From positions 1-59,072 of the forward strand of contig JASANZ010002162.1 of NCBI GenBank assembly GCA_030849805.1: a stretch of DNA of 59,072 nucleotides, written 5' to 3'. This DNA comes from Sergeia podlipaevii (taxonomy: Eukaryota; Euglenozoa; Kinetoplastea; Trypanosomatida; Trypanosomatidae). The position numbers and the translations under genes were made by a program. Every line of letters starts with the position of its first letter. Position 1 is the first letter of the stretch. The notes below the pieces were generated by a model. That model saw nothing but the letters and a program-made list of their open reading frames with translations, was not told where the DNA came from and did no database searches. Shown piece by piece: positions 21,201 through 29,723 of this stretch.

Positions 21201-21907
21201 TCATTTCTTCCTCATCCTCGTCGCTGCCTACTGCAATAGACGATACTGAGGAAGGAGATGGAAACGACAAGGCTGCAACTCAACGGACAAGCTTGAACAA
21301 TCACACGACGGCCCTTTCCAGTGTGCCCGTATTGGGGGATGTGCTGAATCGCCTAGCTGACCTTGTGACTCCAGCATCTTCTGCGTCAGGCACGGGAGCT
21401 GCTGCATTGCGCGCGCACCGGTCGTGGAGGTATAACGTCGATGACGATGACCACGGTGGCGGTGGGAGCGGCGGCTCTACTGCTACTTCTTCTAGCAGCA
21501 GCGGAGCAGATCACGCCAACGCTGAGCGATCCCTTTACAAGGAGCTGGAGCGGCAGGCGACAGAACTGATTGAGGAGTTTAGCGTGTGCAACGTCGTGGA
21601 TGCGGTCCCGCTGCTTCAGACGCTCCTTGTTCGTGAATTTGCCTTGGCTTCGCTCATCAAGATGGACGCGGAGGCCCGCGAGAAGGTCTTGGAAGTTGGA
21701 CAAGAAAGCGGCGGCGGTGGCGGCAGCTCAGAAAGCTTGGACAACTTGTATGCACAGTTAGCGCGGGTGAAGTCGCAGGTGCACTGGCGTGTGATGTACG
21801 CCAAAAACGCCCATCAGACGTTGCGGACTGCCGCGGACTTGGCCTCTGCCTTGGCTCCTGGCGTGGCGGAAGAGACCGTAGTTGTGCAGCAGTGCCTCAT
21901 TGAATGA
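15260..21907 (+). CDS. 2215-residue protein with four divergent PDZ-like modules, possibly mitochondrial
   Basis: The N-terminus is rich in R and L without acidic residues (MFQSRRLLLLMARTRLL), which fits a mitochondrial presequence; an alternative start is the ATG at codon 11. Residues 20 to about 1170 contain low-complexity segments between protein-like blocks that I do not recognise. In the C-terminal half a module recurs: a strand, then a W-G-(V/I)-(H/R)-(L/I) element (RWGVHL at about 1190, AWGIRI at about 1492, KWGIRI at about 1759, and a VGLRV variant at about 1940), and later a V-x-V/A-V-N-x-x-x-V segment followed by a helix and closing strand (TEVNDEQV, TRVNGKHV, TAVNQIRV). This is the order of PDZ elements. 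The modules are stretched by poly-Q, S and other inserts. PDZ domains bind peptides, so a scaffold or quality-control role is an inference. No protease catalytic domain is visible. Confidence 0.75.
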   Translation: MFQSRRLLLLMARTRLLAQQAHVPGSGGTLPAAAAVADSTTTGSSSISRSRLKQRSKRGKKVSSSPSPASFAAGTATTAKTRLNHGEIEQQLEEILQSVPTTSATHAAAAAVTKRHTSATISGGSNHQAKASDEDVSLSTAGNENRELKEIRGGGHAEAPHWMNAAELNRRQVVLERTVEVLPCGGTATAAAVGGASYAAMERIERRRSKITVSDAEYEVGVTERLFPEIRRLPVLHEVHYGDALVREMDGDTHFHRLDSTHHDSDTASAAGIVAEDLDDAEFLSFENEMGEDDNTISGAHDQTAAATAKATSPSTPETTVAGTTTTTTTIPEPSTSLVTSSSSSSLPSDLEIPHGKERPWFLPEASDGVVRLQPLSVQDCALLLRFLLHLRGQHVSELPKPLQAKLADADEGVKEDASFSDTSGVLTATTATQKSNNSTNNKTMTKKNGKSGALSIASQRLTLRDVNAYLDTAPPPVLGFTEHLHPRDSLRSPAFVFTLYIENASLQNIFGHLAALFAIPQKSFRSHTAASKMSCATLLCAVERNRLTRQDLLLLNTMRHPGFVIRVSSIREVPENVCDAEVFGALARWQPLYETEMILRRIGASGTSGAFSKREVERRMRAVQEAGAVFFCANREASLARAATDVLHGFYRSAVINALQRRKAPLPLRQFLAKPNTATAQRAHRAATDPTVRHVLKTFIETNGDWHATVARAPYTWRRRWMNALRASVWNTMASRRLRRGADDGERRRVLIGDVVIRPEYRADAERRLLPTVKAEHVKLVETQEEADACSLEDVFIPFLRGRYPEHLFATESSAHPIMTRAGMLSLLRGVHAPQLLLGLPDEARVLLDIRSDVSPVLFRRLLMRPLALQFTILEDKVPVKSIHFDAARVLRSDRWLSTTPRDDKRHSNVTTSGRGSSNSKNGGEGREKSSSGLGGGDAAAAIFPTPSSNLLPQSEVLERTTIGARLSSGVLSEEFFDIPSRDDYVVLGRAKRYLEDGELIKAAPLTPEEHLGDRLYSLHIRAVCRNGVAGLTQMLREYFILSGIEQESDSALQHKVHRMRRELDPETALLTAESFCPACFNRDHDSVDVCAEYLFKKRRQEAQLERQSMLRTQQQQQRSLSSSLVDKDGASADGRARRLLKDGTAITSVTALRKHGGSETEKQATGGAAATTIPVRMVWHMRRTNDSVRWGVHLSKHLKLLGVADLGLIASVTLSPAGSAGGKMNSKLGGKQRGEDSSKDYVDWPRYIISAAKQQHHSEDISDEKTTPIDLSPEVASLASCLAHMYAADSNRVEGAAVEAATVVEMHAKDEALDMSKVLNQWCNKSAGSTLAKEATTTTTTTLLQQCGWKLTEVNDEQVHSRHDVANAFVKYIRQTAVTLVFEMKVPSSILSSSSSSSPTDAQQVEEDAASGGTGGATQQQQRLQLQTTEDKEKKALVAHIAASSTETQRWLHGLPATLHLVLTKQQQQQVHSASGSSSSITRQAWGIRIDGADMTLVNLGDLLARYMETSSSSSSNSTTSTHAYVSSVAPRAYFPRGSATPLARGLLADLKQHLIPLLSSMYVVTRVNGKHVTSKEDTAAVMADFQKRVMESGILTSNGSGAGGVDAGSGGRVAGGEQQRVYIQLHLPLVLERKKESFALALIGLSQASAAKIENGEEDGEGVNGGRALVEDGIQRRGQDISKGLGHFSLAESSPATTAGTPDLQQHPHQHPTTLHADVVCSPTQCYLLSKVKQKQSTVTIAINRCVLNERTRGKWGIRIQKGTTRLKSIAKDRNFTFQVFASKRQQAVRISDTLTHHQLTRFLAKQQHEKQMRSVAKEERGGTAQEGGVLSTLEDTEEGTVTATAAMHSGSVAGTPFFSHHAYIITAVNQIRVSAHPQLLQALASAAATAATWEDGIGSLNNTAAALPESVTLAVQQFALARLSIQVKRGGLGEASALSSVGLRVDRDMCIVAVSAGSPMARGIEEATAEACSLRSLISSSSSSLPTAIDDTEEGDGNDKAATQRTSLNNHTTALSSVPVLGDVLNRLADLVTPASSASGTGAAALRAHRSWRYNVDDDDHGGGGSGGSTATSSSSSGADHANAERSLYKELERQATELIEEFSVCNVVDAVPLLQTLLVREFALASLIKMDAEAREKVLEVGQESGGGGGSSESLDNLYAQLARVKSQVHWRVMYAKNAHQTLRTAADLASALAPGVAEETVVVQQCLIE

Positions 21908-22353
21908 ATGCTTTTTTTTTTTTGAAGGAAAAGAAAAGAGAATAGAAGGGGGGATATACATCTTTTTTTTCTCTTTCTCTCTCATATATATATATATTTG
22001 TTAGAGAATAGAGGGGAGTATGTGCCTCTGATGATGGATAGTGACTGTGACTTATCGCTCTTGTTTTTTCTTCTTCTTCTTTTTTGTGGCAATTTTTGTT
22101 TGGTGTTCTTCACATTTACTTGTTTTATTTTTATAATACTGATACTATAATTACTATTTCTCTGTCTGAGATAGTGAAGAAGAGAGGTGCGAGGGATTAA
22201 AGGGGAGGAAGAAGAATAAGAGAGGGAAGCAGGCATGTACTTCTCTATCTCTATCTCTAGGGAACTATTTGCTACTATTATGTTATCATCATCTCTCTAC
22301 GTGCAGTACGTAGTATTACATTTAATAATGTGTTATTATCATCTCGTTATTGA

Positions 22354-22387
<34 letters not shown>

Positions 22388-22870
22388 GCTTTGCAAAAGG
22401 ATGATACGTGTGCGCAGCAATATATGTAATTATGATGTGAGCAAGCGGAACGACTATTTTTTTTTTGATTTTATTTTTTCATTTTATGTATACACTACTT
22501 ATTATCTCTGCCTACTTTCTCTCTCTCTTTTTTATTTATTTATTTCTTTTTTTTTTTCTGGTAAGAACAGGTATCTTTGTTGATTTGTGTCTTTTTGCTG
22601 TTGTTTCTGAGTATACATAGAAAAGGGGGGAAAAAAAAAAAGCAAGTCAGTATAGGCATACATATATACGCATATCTTTATTGCTTTGTTTTTTTTTCCT
22701 TTGTTCGTTGAGTAGGTTGTTGCCTGTTTCTTTTTCTTTTTTTTTTCTTTCCCTGTTGTTATAATTTTATCTATATTTGCACCCCGTATATCATTCATTC
22801 TTTTTAGTTGTGATATCGAAAGAGAGGAAACGAGAAAGAAAGACAAAGAGGGGGGGATCATCATCATCCA
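21908..22870. other. intergenic spacer upstream of RPT4
   Basis: T- and purine-rich spacer with (TA)n near 21985-21998 and a (TTA)n run at about 22350-22386. A very long pyrimidine-dominated zone at about 22688-22805 ends in TTTTTAG (AG 22806-22807), giving a leader of about 63 nt. No other gene seen. Confidence 0.5.
22790..22807 (+). promoter_or_regulatory. candidate spliced-leader acceptor of RPT4
   Basis: Ends ATTCTTTTTAG; the AG at 22806-22807 is the first after more than 100 nt of T/C-rich sequence and lies 63 nt before the ATG. Confidence 0.5.
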
Positions 22871-24061
22871 ATGCAGACGCAAGCTCCTCTCGATCCCGAG
22901 CGCGAGGCGCTCCGTCAGCAGGTGATTACCCGCACTATCGAGCGCAACGGCGTGCAAGACCGCCTGCGCAAGACCCGCGCAGATATCAACGCTCAGCGTG
23001 CCGAACTTGACAAGGTAGAGGATCAAATTGATGCTCTTCTTAGTATGGGGCACTACGTTGGTGAGGTACTGAAGCGCGTGGATGATGAAAAGTACATCGT
23101 GAAGAGCATTAGCGGTGCACGACACCTCGTTGGGTTCAAGAAGAGCATCAACCCCGACAAGCTCAAATTTGGCGCGCGTGTTGCGTTGGAAACGACAACG
23201 CTGACGATTGTGAAGGTGCTTCCACGCGAGGTGGACCCCCAAGTGTACTCTATGCAGTACATGGGAAATGAAAAGAACATCTCGTTCCAGGAAATCGGCG
23301 GTCTGCAGGAGCAGATGCGGCAGATGCGTGAGGTGATCGAGCTCCCGCTCACCAATCCAGAGCTCTTCAACCGCGTAGGTATTGCGCCACCCAAGGGCGT
23401 GCTGCTCTATGGACCTCCTGGTACGGGTAAGACGCTGCTTGCCAAGGCCATCGCCTCCAACGTGGATGCTGCGTTTCTCAAGGTGGTAGCCTCTTCCATT
23501 GTGGATAAGTACATTGGTGAGTCGGCACGTGTGATCCGCGAAATGTTCGCCTACGCCCGCGAGCACGAACCGTGCATTATCTTTATTGATGAGGTAGATG
23601 CCATTGGTGGAAAGCGTATTGAGGGCAGCTCGTCCGATCGCGAAATCCAGCGCACTCTCATGGAGCTGCTCAATCAGATGGATGGCTTCGACAAGCTTGG
23701 CAAGGTGAAGGTGATCATGGCGACGAATAGGCCGGATACGCTTGACGCCGCCCTCATGCGTCCTGGTCGCCTGGATCGCAAGATTGAAATTGGGCTTCCC
23801 AACGAGGCGGGTCGTCTTGATATTCTGCGCATTCACTCCTCCAAGATCACCAAGCGCGGCGATATTGACTTTGAGAGCGTGGTGAAGCTCTCTGAGGGAT
23901 TCAACGGAGCAGATCTGCGCAACGTGTGTACGGAGGCCGGCATGTTCGCGATTCGCGTGGGTCGTGATTATGTGGAGAACGACGACTTTAACAAGGCCGT
24001 GCGCAAGGTGGCGGACATGAAGAGGCTGGAGGGTGCTGCTCATCAATACTCTGAGCAGTAA
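22871..24061 (+). CDS. RPT4: 26S proteasome regulatory ATPase subunit RPT4 (PSMC6)
   Basis: The protein has 396 residues, close to the 389 of human PSMC6. An N-terminal coiled coil (about 15-60) and an OB fold (about 65-130) precede the AAA+ domain. Walker A is GPPGTGKT at 181-188; Walker B is IIFIDEVD with D240 and E241; the second region of homology contains ATNRPDTLD and RPGRLDRK with its arginine fingers. The stretch [20 protein letters not shown] near the C-terminus is characteristic of RPT4 rather than other RPT subunits. It works in the hexameric ATPase ring of the 19S particle, unfolding substrates and feeding them into the 20S core, in cytosol and nucleus. No low-complexity insert is present, in sharp contrast to most genes in this window. 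Confidence 0.97.
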   Translation: MQTQAPLDPEREALRQQVITRTIERNGVQDRLRKTRADINAQRAELDKVEDQIDALLSMGHYVGEVLKRVDDEKYIVKSISGARHLVGFKKSINPDKLKFGARVALETTTLTIVKVLPREVDPQVYSMQYMGNEKNISFQEIGGLQEQMRQMREVIELPLTNPELFNRVGIAPPKGVLLYGPPGTGKTLLAKAIASNVDAAFLKVVASSIVDKYIGESARVIREMFAYAREHEPCIIFIDEVDAIGGKRIEGSSSDREIQRTLMELLNQMDGFDKLGKVKVIMATNRPDTLDAALMRPGRLDRKIEIGLPNEAGRLDILRIHSSKITKRGDIDFESVVKLSEGFNGADLRNVCTEAGMFAIRVGRDYVENDDFNKAVRKVADMKRLEGAAHQYSEQ

Positions 24062-25369
24062 AGTGAGAGAGAGAGAGAGAGAGAGACGTGATTGGGGAGT
24101 GGGATGCGAAAGATCAGGAGGAAGGAATGAAGCCGGCGAGTGTGCGCAGAAGAAAAAGTGGAAAGAAAGATGGTGTGGTGAGGTTGAGGAGAAGGCTGTA
24201 TGAAGACTGGCGTTGCTTTCTCATTCCTTATCGTGTACACAACTATCCTTTCGATCCCCTTTCCTTTCTTCTCTTACACACGCATAGAGAGAGAGACACA
24301 CACACAGATAAATGCACGCACACGGTTAGCCATACCTTTTTGTTTCCTCCTCCTCTCCCTCTCTCCTTGATGTCTTTAGCGTTGATGTTCCTCTTTTGCC
24401 GTCTCTCATTTCTTTGATGGTACGTTTGGTGGGCATTTTGAAACGCTGCCAGCGTCCTTCTTCTTCTTTTTCTCTTTTGTCACCTATTATTATTTCTATT
24501 CGGTTATGAGAGTGTGTGTGTATGTGGGACGGTTGTTTCCCCCTCTCTCTTTTCTGCCAACTTTTTTCTTTCTCTTGTCTTCTTTCGGGTACAAGGAGAT
24601 TGAAACGATAGTAGTCGTTACTGTCTGATTCTTGTTCTGTGTGCATGTGTGACGGGCGAGGAAAAAGGAAGGAAAGACAGAGACGGGAGAAAGTATCTGA
24701 TGTTATGCAAAACATACATTTTTTTTTTTGAAGAAAAAAAAAACGACATTGTGTACAATGCAAGTTATCATCGTCCTTTCTTTCTTCTTTGATTCATACG
24801 TGAATGCCAAAAGAATGTCCTTTTGCATTGCTGTGTAACCCTCCCCCTCCCCGATGGGTCAACTAGTTCTTCAGGTCACTATTGTCTTATTTTGTTATCA
24901 TTATTTTTCTTACTGTTTCTTTTTTTTTTCTCTCTCCTCAATCTTTTATCTTACATTTTTTTTTCTCCTATTGCCAAACTCAACATCTAAACTACTATTA
25001 AAATTGAAATTTTGCGTAAATTTAGAGCGAACAACAAAAGAGAAATCGATACGTCGAGCCTAGTCTTCTTCTTTTTAAAAAAAAAAAATTAATTCTTTTT
25101 CCTGCGCATATACACGTGTGCACTCTAGTGTATCAATACTATTATTTATCTGCTATTTTTAGTGCTTTAGATACTATTTGCTAATACTCATTAGCTTGTT
25201 AGTGGTTTTTTTTTCTTCTTTTTTTTCCCTCTTCTACATGCTCATCAAGCAGCGCTACATATAGCACAATCAATCATATATAGTTATATCTTTATACTCT
25301 ACTCTAAGACGCGTAAAATATAGAAAAAGCGAGAGGAATTTAAGGAGAAGCAGGAACGCACAGGCGAAC
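24062..25369. other. intergenic spacer after RPT4
   Basis: AG repeats after the RPT4 stop, a purine-rich zone to about 24210, then T/C-rich and A-run sequence. No convincing gene: the frames present contain only simple sequence. A T/C-rich tract at about 25206-25235 is followed by an AG at 25248-25249, giving a possible leader of about 120 nt for the next gene. Confidence 0.5.
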
Positions 25370-28300
25370 ATGTCGTCACCGCGGACCTTCCTGCTGTGGC
25401 TACTGTGGGTCTATCTTCTGCTCAGCACTCTCGCCAGTCTTCAGACCACAGCACTCGGCAAGTTGCTCTACCTTGACAAGGCACACATTCCTCGCCTTGT
25501 ATACAAGGCAGAAGCAACCGTTTACAGTAACACGGTTAGCTTTAAGCTTCGCACGGACGTTGCCACCACAGGACACAATGATAGTATCTTCATAGAGGAC
25601 GATTTTCTGGATGAAGACGCGGAAGGTAGTGATGACGGAAATGGTTTAGGAAACAGGGGAGAGATGCGGCACGGTTTGCAAACGGATAAGGAGACTAGCG
25701 CTTCACCACATGCCAAATTTCTTGCTCGGATGCCTGCGCTAGATGCGCTTGACACGTACTACCACGAATTAACAAGCGATGCCTTCGTGCTAGACACTGG
25801 TGGGTCAATCAAGGTCACGGTGAACGCAGCTGCGGTGTTCGCCATCCAAAAGTTTCAGGACTATGTACAGCGATACGCATTAAAGCTGTCTCCCCCTTCA
25901 CCTCCTTCATCGGTTGCTGCCGCTGCGAACCCCGACAGCATGAAGAGCAGAAACATACATGAAGAGCAAGCCGTGAGAAGACGGACCGCGCGGAATACGA
26001 CGGCCTTGACGGGGGTCGACATCGTAGCGGGCACTGATGATATTATGAGGACGAATAGCAACAATGAAAAAAGCAATACGTGCGTGCTTCCCGGTTGGAC
26101 CTCTGCCTCACGTTTCTTTTTTCACAATCAACCCCGCTTACACTGTCTATACAATGCGCCGGTGCTTCTTGATGAGGTCACAGAGGCAGCGGCGGCGGCG
26201 GATGGTGCTCACGTCAGCAACAATAGTCTTCACGATAGCGCATGCGGGGACACCACTGCAGCCGAGTGTGCGTCCTGCCTTCCCACGCCGGAGTCGCTGC
26301 TTGATCGTATCCCAACCCAGATGGACACCCGCAACTTTCTTCTGGAGGAGGTTGTGCTCATGGTGAAGATATTTGACGCGGATGTGTGGTACCGACTGAC
26401 GGACGGTGCCGAAGACGAAAAGGAAAAGATGCGCATCAAGAGCGAGCAGCGGCAGCAGCAGCAGCAGCAGAACACCAACCTGGAGGGCGAAGACGCGGCG
26501 GCGGAGGGTCTGGAGGAGCTGATTATATATAATTTACAAGTAGACCCAGCGAAGGTGTGCTCAACCCCCGCTGCGTACACGATTCACATCAATGATCTTC
26601 TACACGAGGCGGCCTTGCTCGAAGACACGCCGACCATCCCCTCGTCTCCACGCCCCACATCCGCCACCATTCGCCACGAGAGCGTAGATGTGCGTGTTGT
26701 GGCTGTGCTCGTGCAGTGCTCAGCAGTGCCGCTGACAGTAGACATTAGCGTTACGCTTGAAAACAAAAAGGGCCGTAGCGGCAGTGCAGAACACGGCATC
26801 ACCGCGGTCCTGTACATTCTCTTTATTTTGCTCTACATGCTGCTACTGATAGTGTTTCTGGGCATGATTCTCAACTGCGACAAGGGGAAGAATAAAAACA
26901 TAACTGGCAGCAGCAGCAGCAGGAACAAGAACTCAGAGAGTGCAAAAAGCAAATCCGCAGATGAAACAGGAACCACAAACGACAATAGAAGCCACAACAG
27001 TAGTACGAGGAGAAGCGGAGGAAGAGAGAGGACGGCGAGCTCGCACGGGGAAGCGGATAGTGAAGGGGGCAGCAGCAGCAGTACAAGGAAACATAGAAAG
27101 AAGGCTGATGGGGAAGGTCGCGCATCAGGAGAGTCGCATCAGCGTCATGACACATTGGATGGCGGGAGGGAAGATGACGCAGGCGTGGGCTTTGATGGCA
27201 GTTTGCGCAGCTTTACTAGTCAACCCACCTTGTCTTCCTCATCCTCGTCATTGTGGTCCACGTCGTCCTATGACTCATCCCTCCACACTTACAGCGGTAG
27301 TGAGAGTGACGATACTGCTGCTGCTGCTCGCAGTGCCGCACCCACTGCTGTTGGTGGTGGTCCCCACGACGCACGCAACGACCGACTCCTGTGCTCCCGT
27401 CTTGTAAGCTCTTGCTATGCTGCCATCGTCCACTTCGTTGTTTCTGCTAGCGTTGCCATCCGTGACTGCTGGAAGTCCAACAGCATTATTGTGATGTACT
27501 GGCCTTTGCAGTGGATTGTGCTTATTTTGATCCCACTGAACTGCCTCATCTGTATTTTAAGAACCGCAGAGTTTTCTATCTTAGCGGGTAGCTCCGTCGT
27601 CGACTCTAGCTTCGCACTGCCGACCGTTTCGATCGTTCTTTCTGCGTGTTCGGTGAGCGGCATGTTTGTGCTTGAGATGCTTATCGGTATGGGATGGGGC
27701 CTTGCCTATCATTCGTTGACTACTGTGAAGGTCGTGATTCTATGCGTAAGCACGGTGATTGCATTTGCCTTGTATGTACTGGTCAGCACCTGCAGCTCCA
27801 ACGGAATTGCAACCAGTTTTACGTCCAACCGCTACGTGCGTGCGCAGACACCGACACGTTGTCTGGTCATCAACTACATGAACGGGGCAGTAACGCTTAT
27901 CTTTCAACTGCACAACGCAGGACAGATGCTGTATGTGGTGTTCTCGCTAAGAAGTAGGGTCTATACACAGAACAAGACAGGTCCAAACATGACTGTGGAC
28001 CAGACCACTGGAGCTCCTGTGACAGCTCCAAGCAAGACTCGCGCTTCTACTAGCAGCCCATCGTCGCCTCGTGGTGACGATGACACGAAGGTGAAGAGCA
28101 AGAAGAAGAAGAAGAAGAAGAGAAAAACAAGGAGAGATGAAAGACACAATCAGCGAAGCAGGAGCGCGGGATCGAGCACGCACAGCTCACGCTCTTTGCG
28201 CCGCCGCCACCGCTGCAAGGAGGAGAGGGATGGTAGTGTATCTTCTAGCAGTGACAGTGGTACTAGCAGCAGTGACGACGATGATGCCCCTTCGCTTTCC

Positions 28301-28582
28301 TCCACGGACACCACCTCGCTTTCTTCTAGAGATTCGCAAGATGGCCTTGACAAAAAGGAGAAAACAGTGCAGGTGCGCACCATGGTGCTTTATCTGCGCT
28401 ACACAAGCATGTGTGCTCCCTTCATGTTCCTACCGCTGTGGACGATTTTGTTTCTCTGCTTGTCACTAACGATGTACGGACCGGGAGACTACTACATGCA
28501 GGTGTTGTTTGTTGAGGCAGGGCATGTATACTTGTTGTGCTTTATTGTCGTATTTTTTCGTAAGAAAGCTCTATACGCGTAA
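25370..28582 (+). CDS. signal-peptide, seven-helix membrane protein, GOST/Lung-7TM-like
   Basis: The protein has 1070 residues. A signal peptide (about 1-30, hydrophobic core LLWLLWVYLLL) leads into a luminal domain to about 475 that includes a cysteine-containing, folded-looking region. A first helix at about 478-502 is followed by a Ser/Lys-rich cytosolic insert of roughly 185 residues. Further helices lie near 711-730, 750-776, 787-810, 836-860, 1005-1033 and 1041-1063, with a second K/R/S-rich insert between 865 and 1003. The motif LIGMGWGLAYHSL at about 770 resembles the G-x-G-(Y/W)-G segment of Lung-7TM/GOST proteins (GPR107, TMEM87, GPR180 types), which act in Golgi and endosomal trafficking. 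Topology is well supported; family membership is a pattern call. Another seven-helix receptor-like family is possible. Confidence 0.7.
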   Translation: MSSPRTFLLWLLWVYLLLSTLASLQTTALGKLLYLDKAHIPRLVYKAEATVYSNTVSFKLRTDVATTGHNDSIFIEDDFLDEDAEGSDDGNGLGNRGEMRHGLQTDKETSASPHAKFLARMPALDALDTYYHELTSDAFVLDTGGSIKVTVNAAAVFAIQKFQDYVQRYALKLSPPSPPSSVAAAANPDSMKSRNIHEEQAVRRRTARNTTALTGVDIVAGTDDIMRTNSNNEKSNTCVLPGWTSASRFFFHNQPRLHCLYNAPVLLDEVTEAAAAADGAHVSNNSLHDSACGDTTAAECASCLPTPESLLDRIPTQMDTRNFLLEEVVLMVKIFDADVWYRLTDGAEDEKEKMRIKSEQRQQQQQQNTNLEGEDAAAEGLEELIIYNLQVDPAKVCSTPAAYTIHINDLLHEAALLEDTPTIPSSPRPTSATIRHESVDVRVVAVLVQCSAVPLTVDISVTLENKKGRSGSAEHGITAVLYILFILLYMLLLIVFLGMILNCDKGKNKNITGSSSSRNKNSESAKSKSADETGTTNDNRSHNSSTRRSGGRERTASSHGEADSEGGSSSSTRKHRKKADGEGRASGESHQRHDTLDGGREDDAGVGFDGSLRSFTSQPTLSSSSSSLWSTSSYDSSLHTYSGSESDDTAAAARSAAPTAVGGGPHDARNDRLLCSRLVSSCYAAIVHFVVSASVAIRDCWKSNSIIVMYWPLQWIVLILIPLNCLICILRTAEFSILAGSSVVDSSFALPTVSIVLSACSVSGMFVLEMLIGMGWGLAYHSLTTVKVVILCVSTVIAFALYVLVSTCSSNGIATSFTSNRYVRAQTPTRCLVINYMNGAVTLIFQLHNAGQMLYVVFSLRSRVYTQNKTGPNMTVDQTTGAPVTAPSKTRASTSSPSSPRGDDDTKVKSKKKKKKKRKTRRDERHNQRSRSAGSSTHSSRSLRRRHRCKEERDGSVSSSSDSGTSSSDDDDAPSLSSTDTTSLSSRDSQDGLDKKEKTVQVRTMVLYLRYTSMCAPFMFLPLWTILFLCLSLTMYGPGDYYMQVLFVEAGHVYLLCFIVVFFRKKALYA

Positions 28583-29225
28583 AAAGGAAAAAAAAAAGGA
28601 AAAAAATTTCTTTTGAGAAAGTTAATGAAACGAGCCCTTGATTTTCTTATATTCATTTATATTTATATATATATATATATTTATATATTTATATATTGCG
28701 TGGATGTACGTGTGCTGGTTTTGTGATAAGCCGCGGGGTCTTTCTTTCCTTTCTTCACATAGCCAGCGAATGAATTATGCTTTTTTTTATCTTTTTTTTT
28801 GGTATGTTTTTTTTTTGTGTGTGTGTGTGCGTGTGCGTGTCTACGCACACGCTTTCTTTCTCCTTGTTTTTTTTCTTTCTCTTTTGCATTGAGAATTTAG
28901 CAGTACTTATCACCAGTCGTCTGCTTGCATTCAATATACACACACATACACATACACATACACATACACACGCCTATGTGGACTACAATTAGTATGAGAT
29001 TGTGTCTATTACATTTCTTTATTATTTTCTTTACTTATAAATATATCTTTGCACTGCGGGGTTGTGATGACTAGCTTCGCTGTATCTATTCGAGTGAATA
29101 AATGTGTTTGCATTGTCTATTTTTTTTTTCTTCAAAGCTTTGCAATCCTTTTTTCTTTTTCATGCGGGTAAAAGAAAGGAAATCCTGCATGTTTGAATGT
29201 GGCTGAAGGGATTTAAAATACGTTT

Positions 29226-29260
29226 AAAAAAAAAAAAAAAAAAAAAAAGAGAGAGAGAGA
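29226..29260. repeat. A23 homopolymer followed by (GA)n
   Basis: The longest A run in the window, directly joined to a GA repeat. Length is likely to vary between reads and alleles. Confidence 0.85.
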
Positions 29261-29301
29261 TTCATCTAACAAGAGATATAAGGAAACCCTTCAGTATACA
29301 T

Positions 29302-29304
<3 letters not shown>

Positions 29305-29332
<28 letters not shown>
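29305..29332. repeat. (TA)n microsatellite
   Basis: Alternating A/T run of 28 nt between genes. Confidence 0.9.
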
Positions 29333-29335
<3 letters not shown>

Positions 29336-29723
29336 GGAGAAATGGTAAATATGACATTTTTCACTTGTTTTGATTAGTCCTTTCTGTTTGTTGTTCCTTT
29401 AACCTCTTTCTTTCTTTCTTTCTCTTCTCTCTTTATTGTGTTTGTGTGTACGACTTGTTAGAAGCGACTTTATATAGCTGTGTATATTGTAGTGTGTGAA
29501 GGCACGCTTGTAAAGCGATAGAAAGCTTGCCTTTAAAAACGAAAAATTATATATATATACTGTGCTTGTTCACAAAAAAAGAAGCTTTTTTTCTTTTTGC
29601 AAATACATTAAAAGGTGTGCTTCCTTCTTACGTACGTACCTCTGTGTTTGTGCAAATACCTACCTGATAAAACAAAAACAAGCATATCAACACGCAGTTC
29701 TTATTTTGATTTAGGAAGGATAT

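Larger units (their letters stand above)
28583..29723. other. intergenic spacer with dense microsatellites
   Basis: Contains (TA)n at about 28665-28682 and 29305-29332, GT and CA runs at about 28817-28840 and 28938-28970, and a 23-nt A run at 29226-29248 followed by (GA)n. No gene seen. Acceptor choice for the next gene is unclear: an AG at 29613-29614 follows a T-rich tract, and a second at 29713-29714 would leave a leader of only 9 nt. Confidence 0.5.

Noticed and set aside
22532..24046. Long open frame on the - strand across RPT4 (504 codons)
   Set aside because: It is the antisense shadow of a highly conserved + strand gene; its composition is unlike a protein and it opposes the direction of every other gene.
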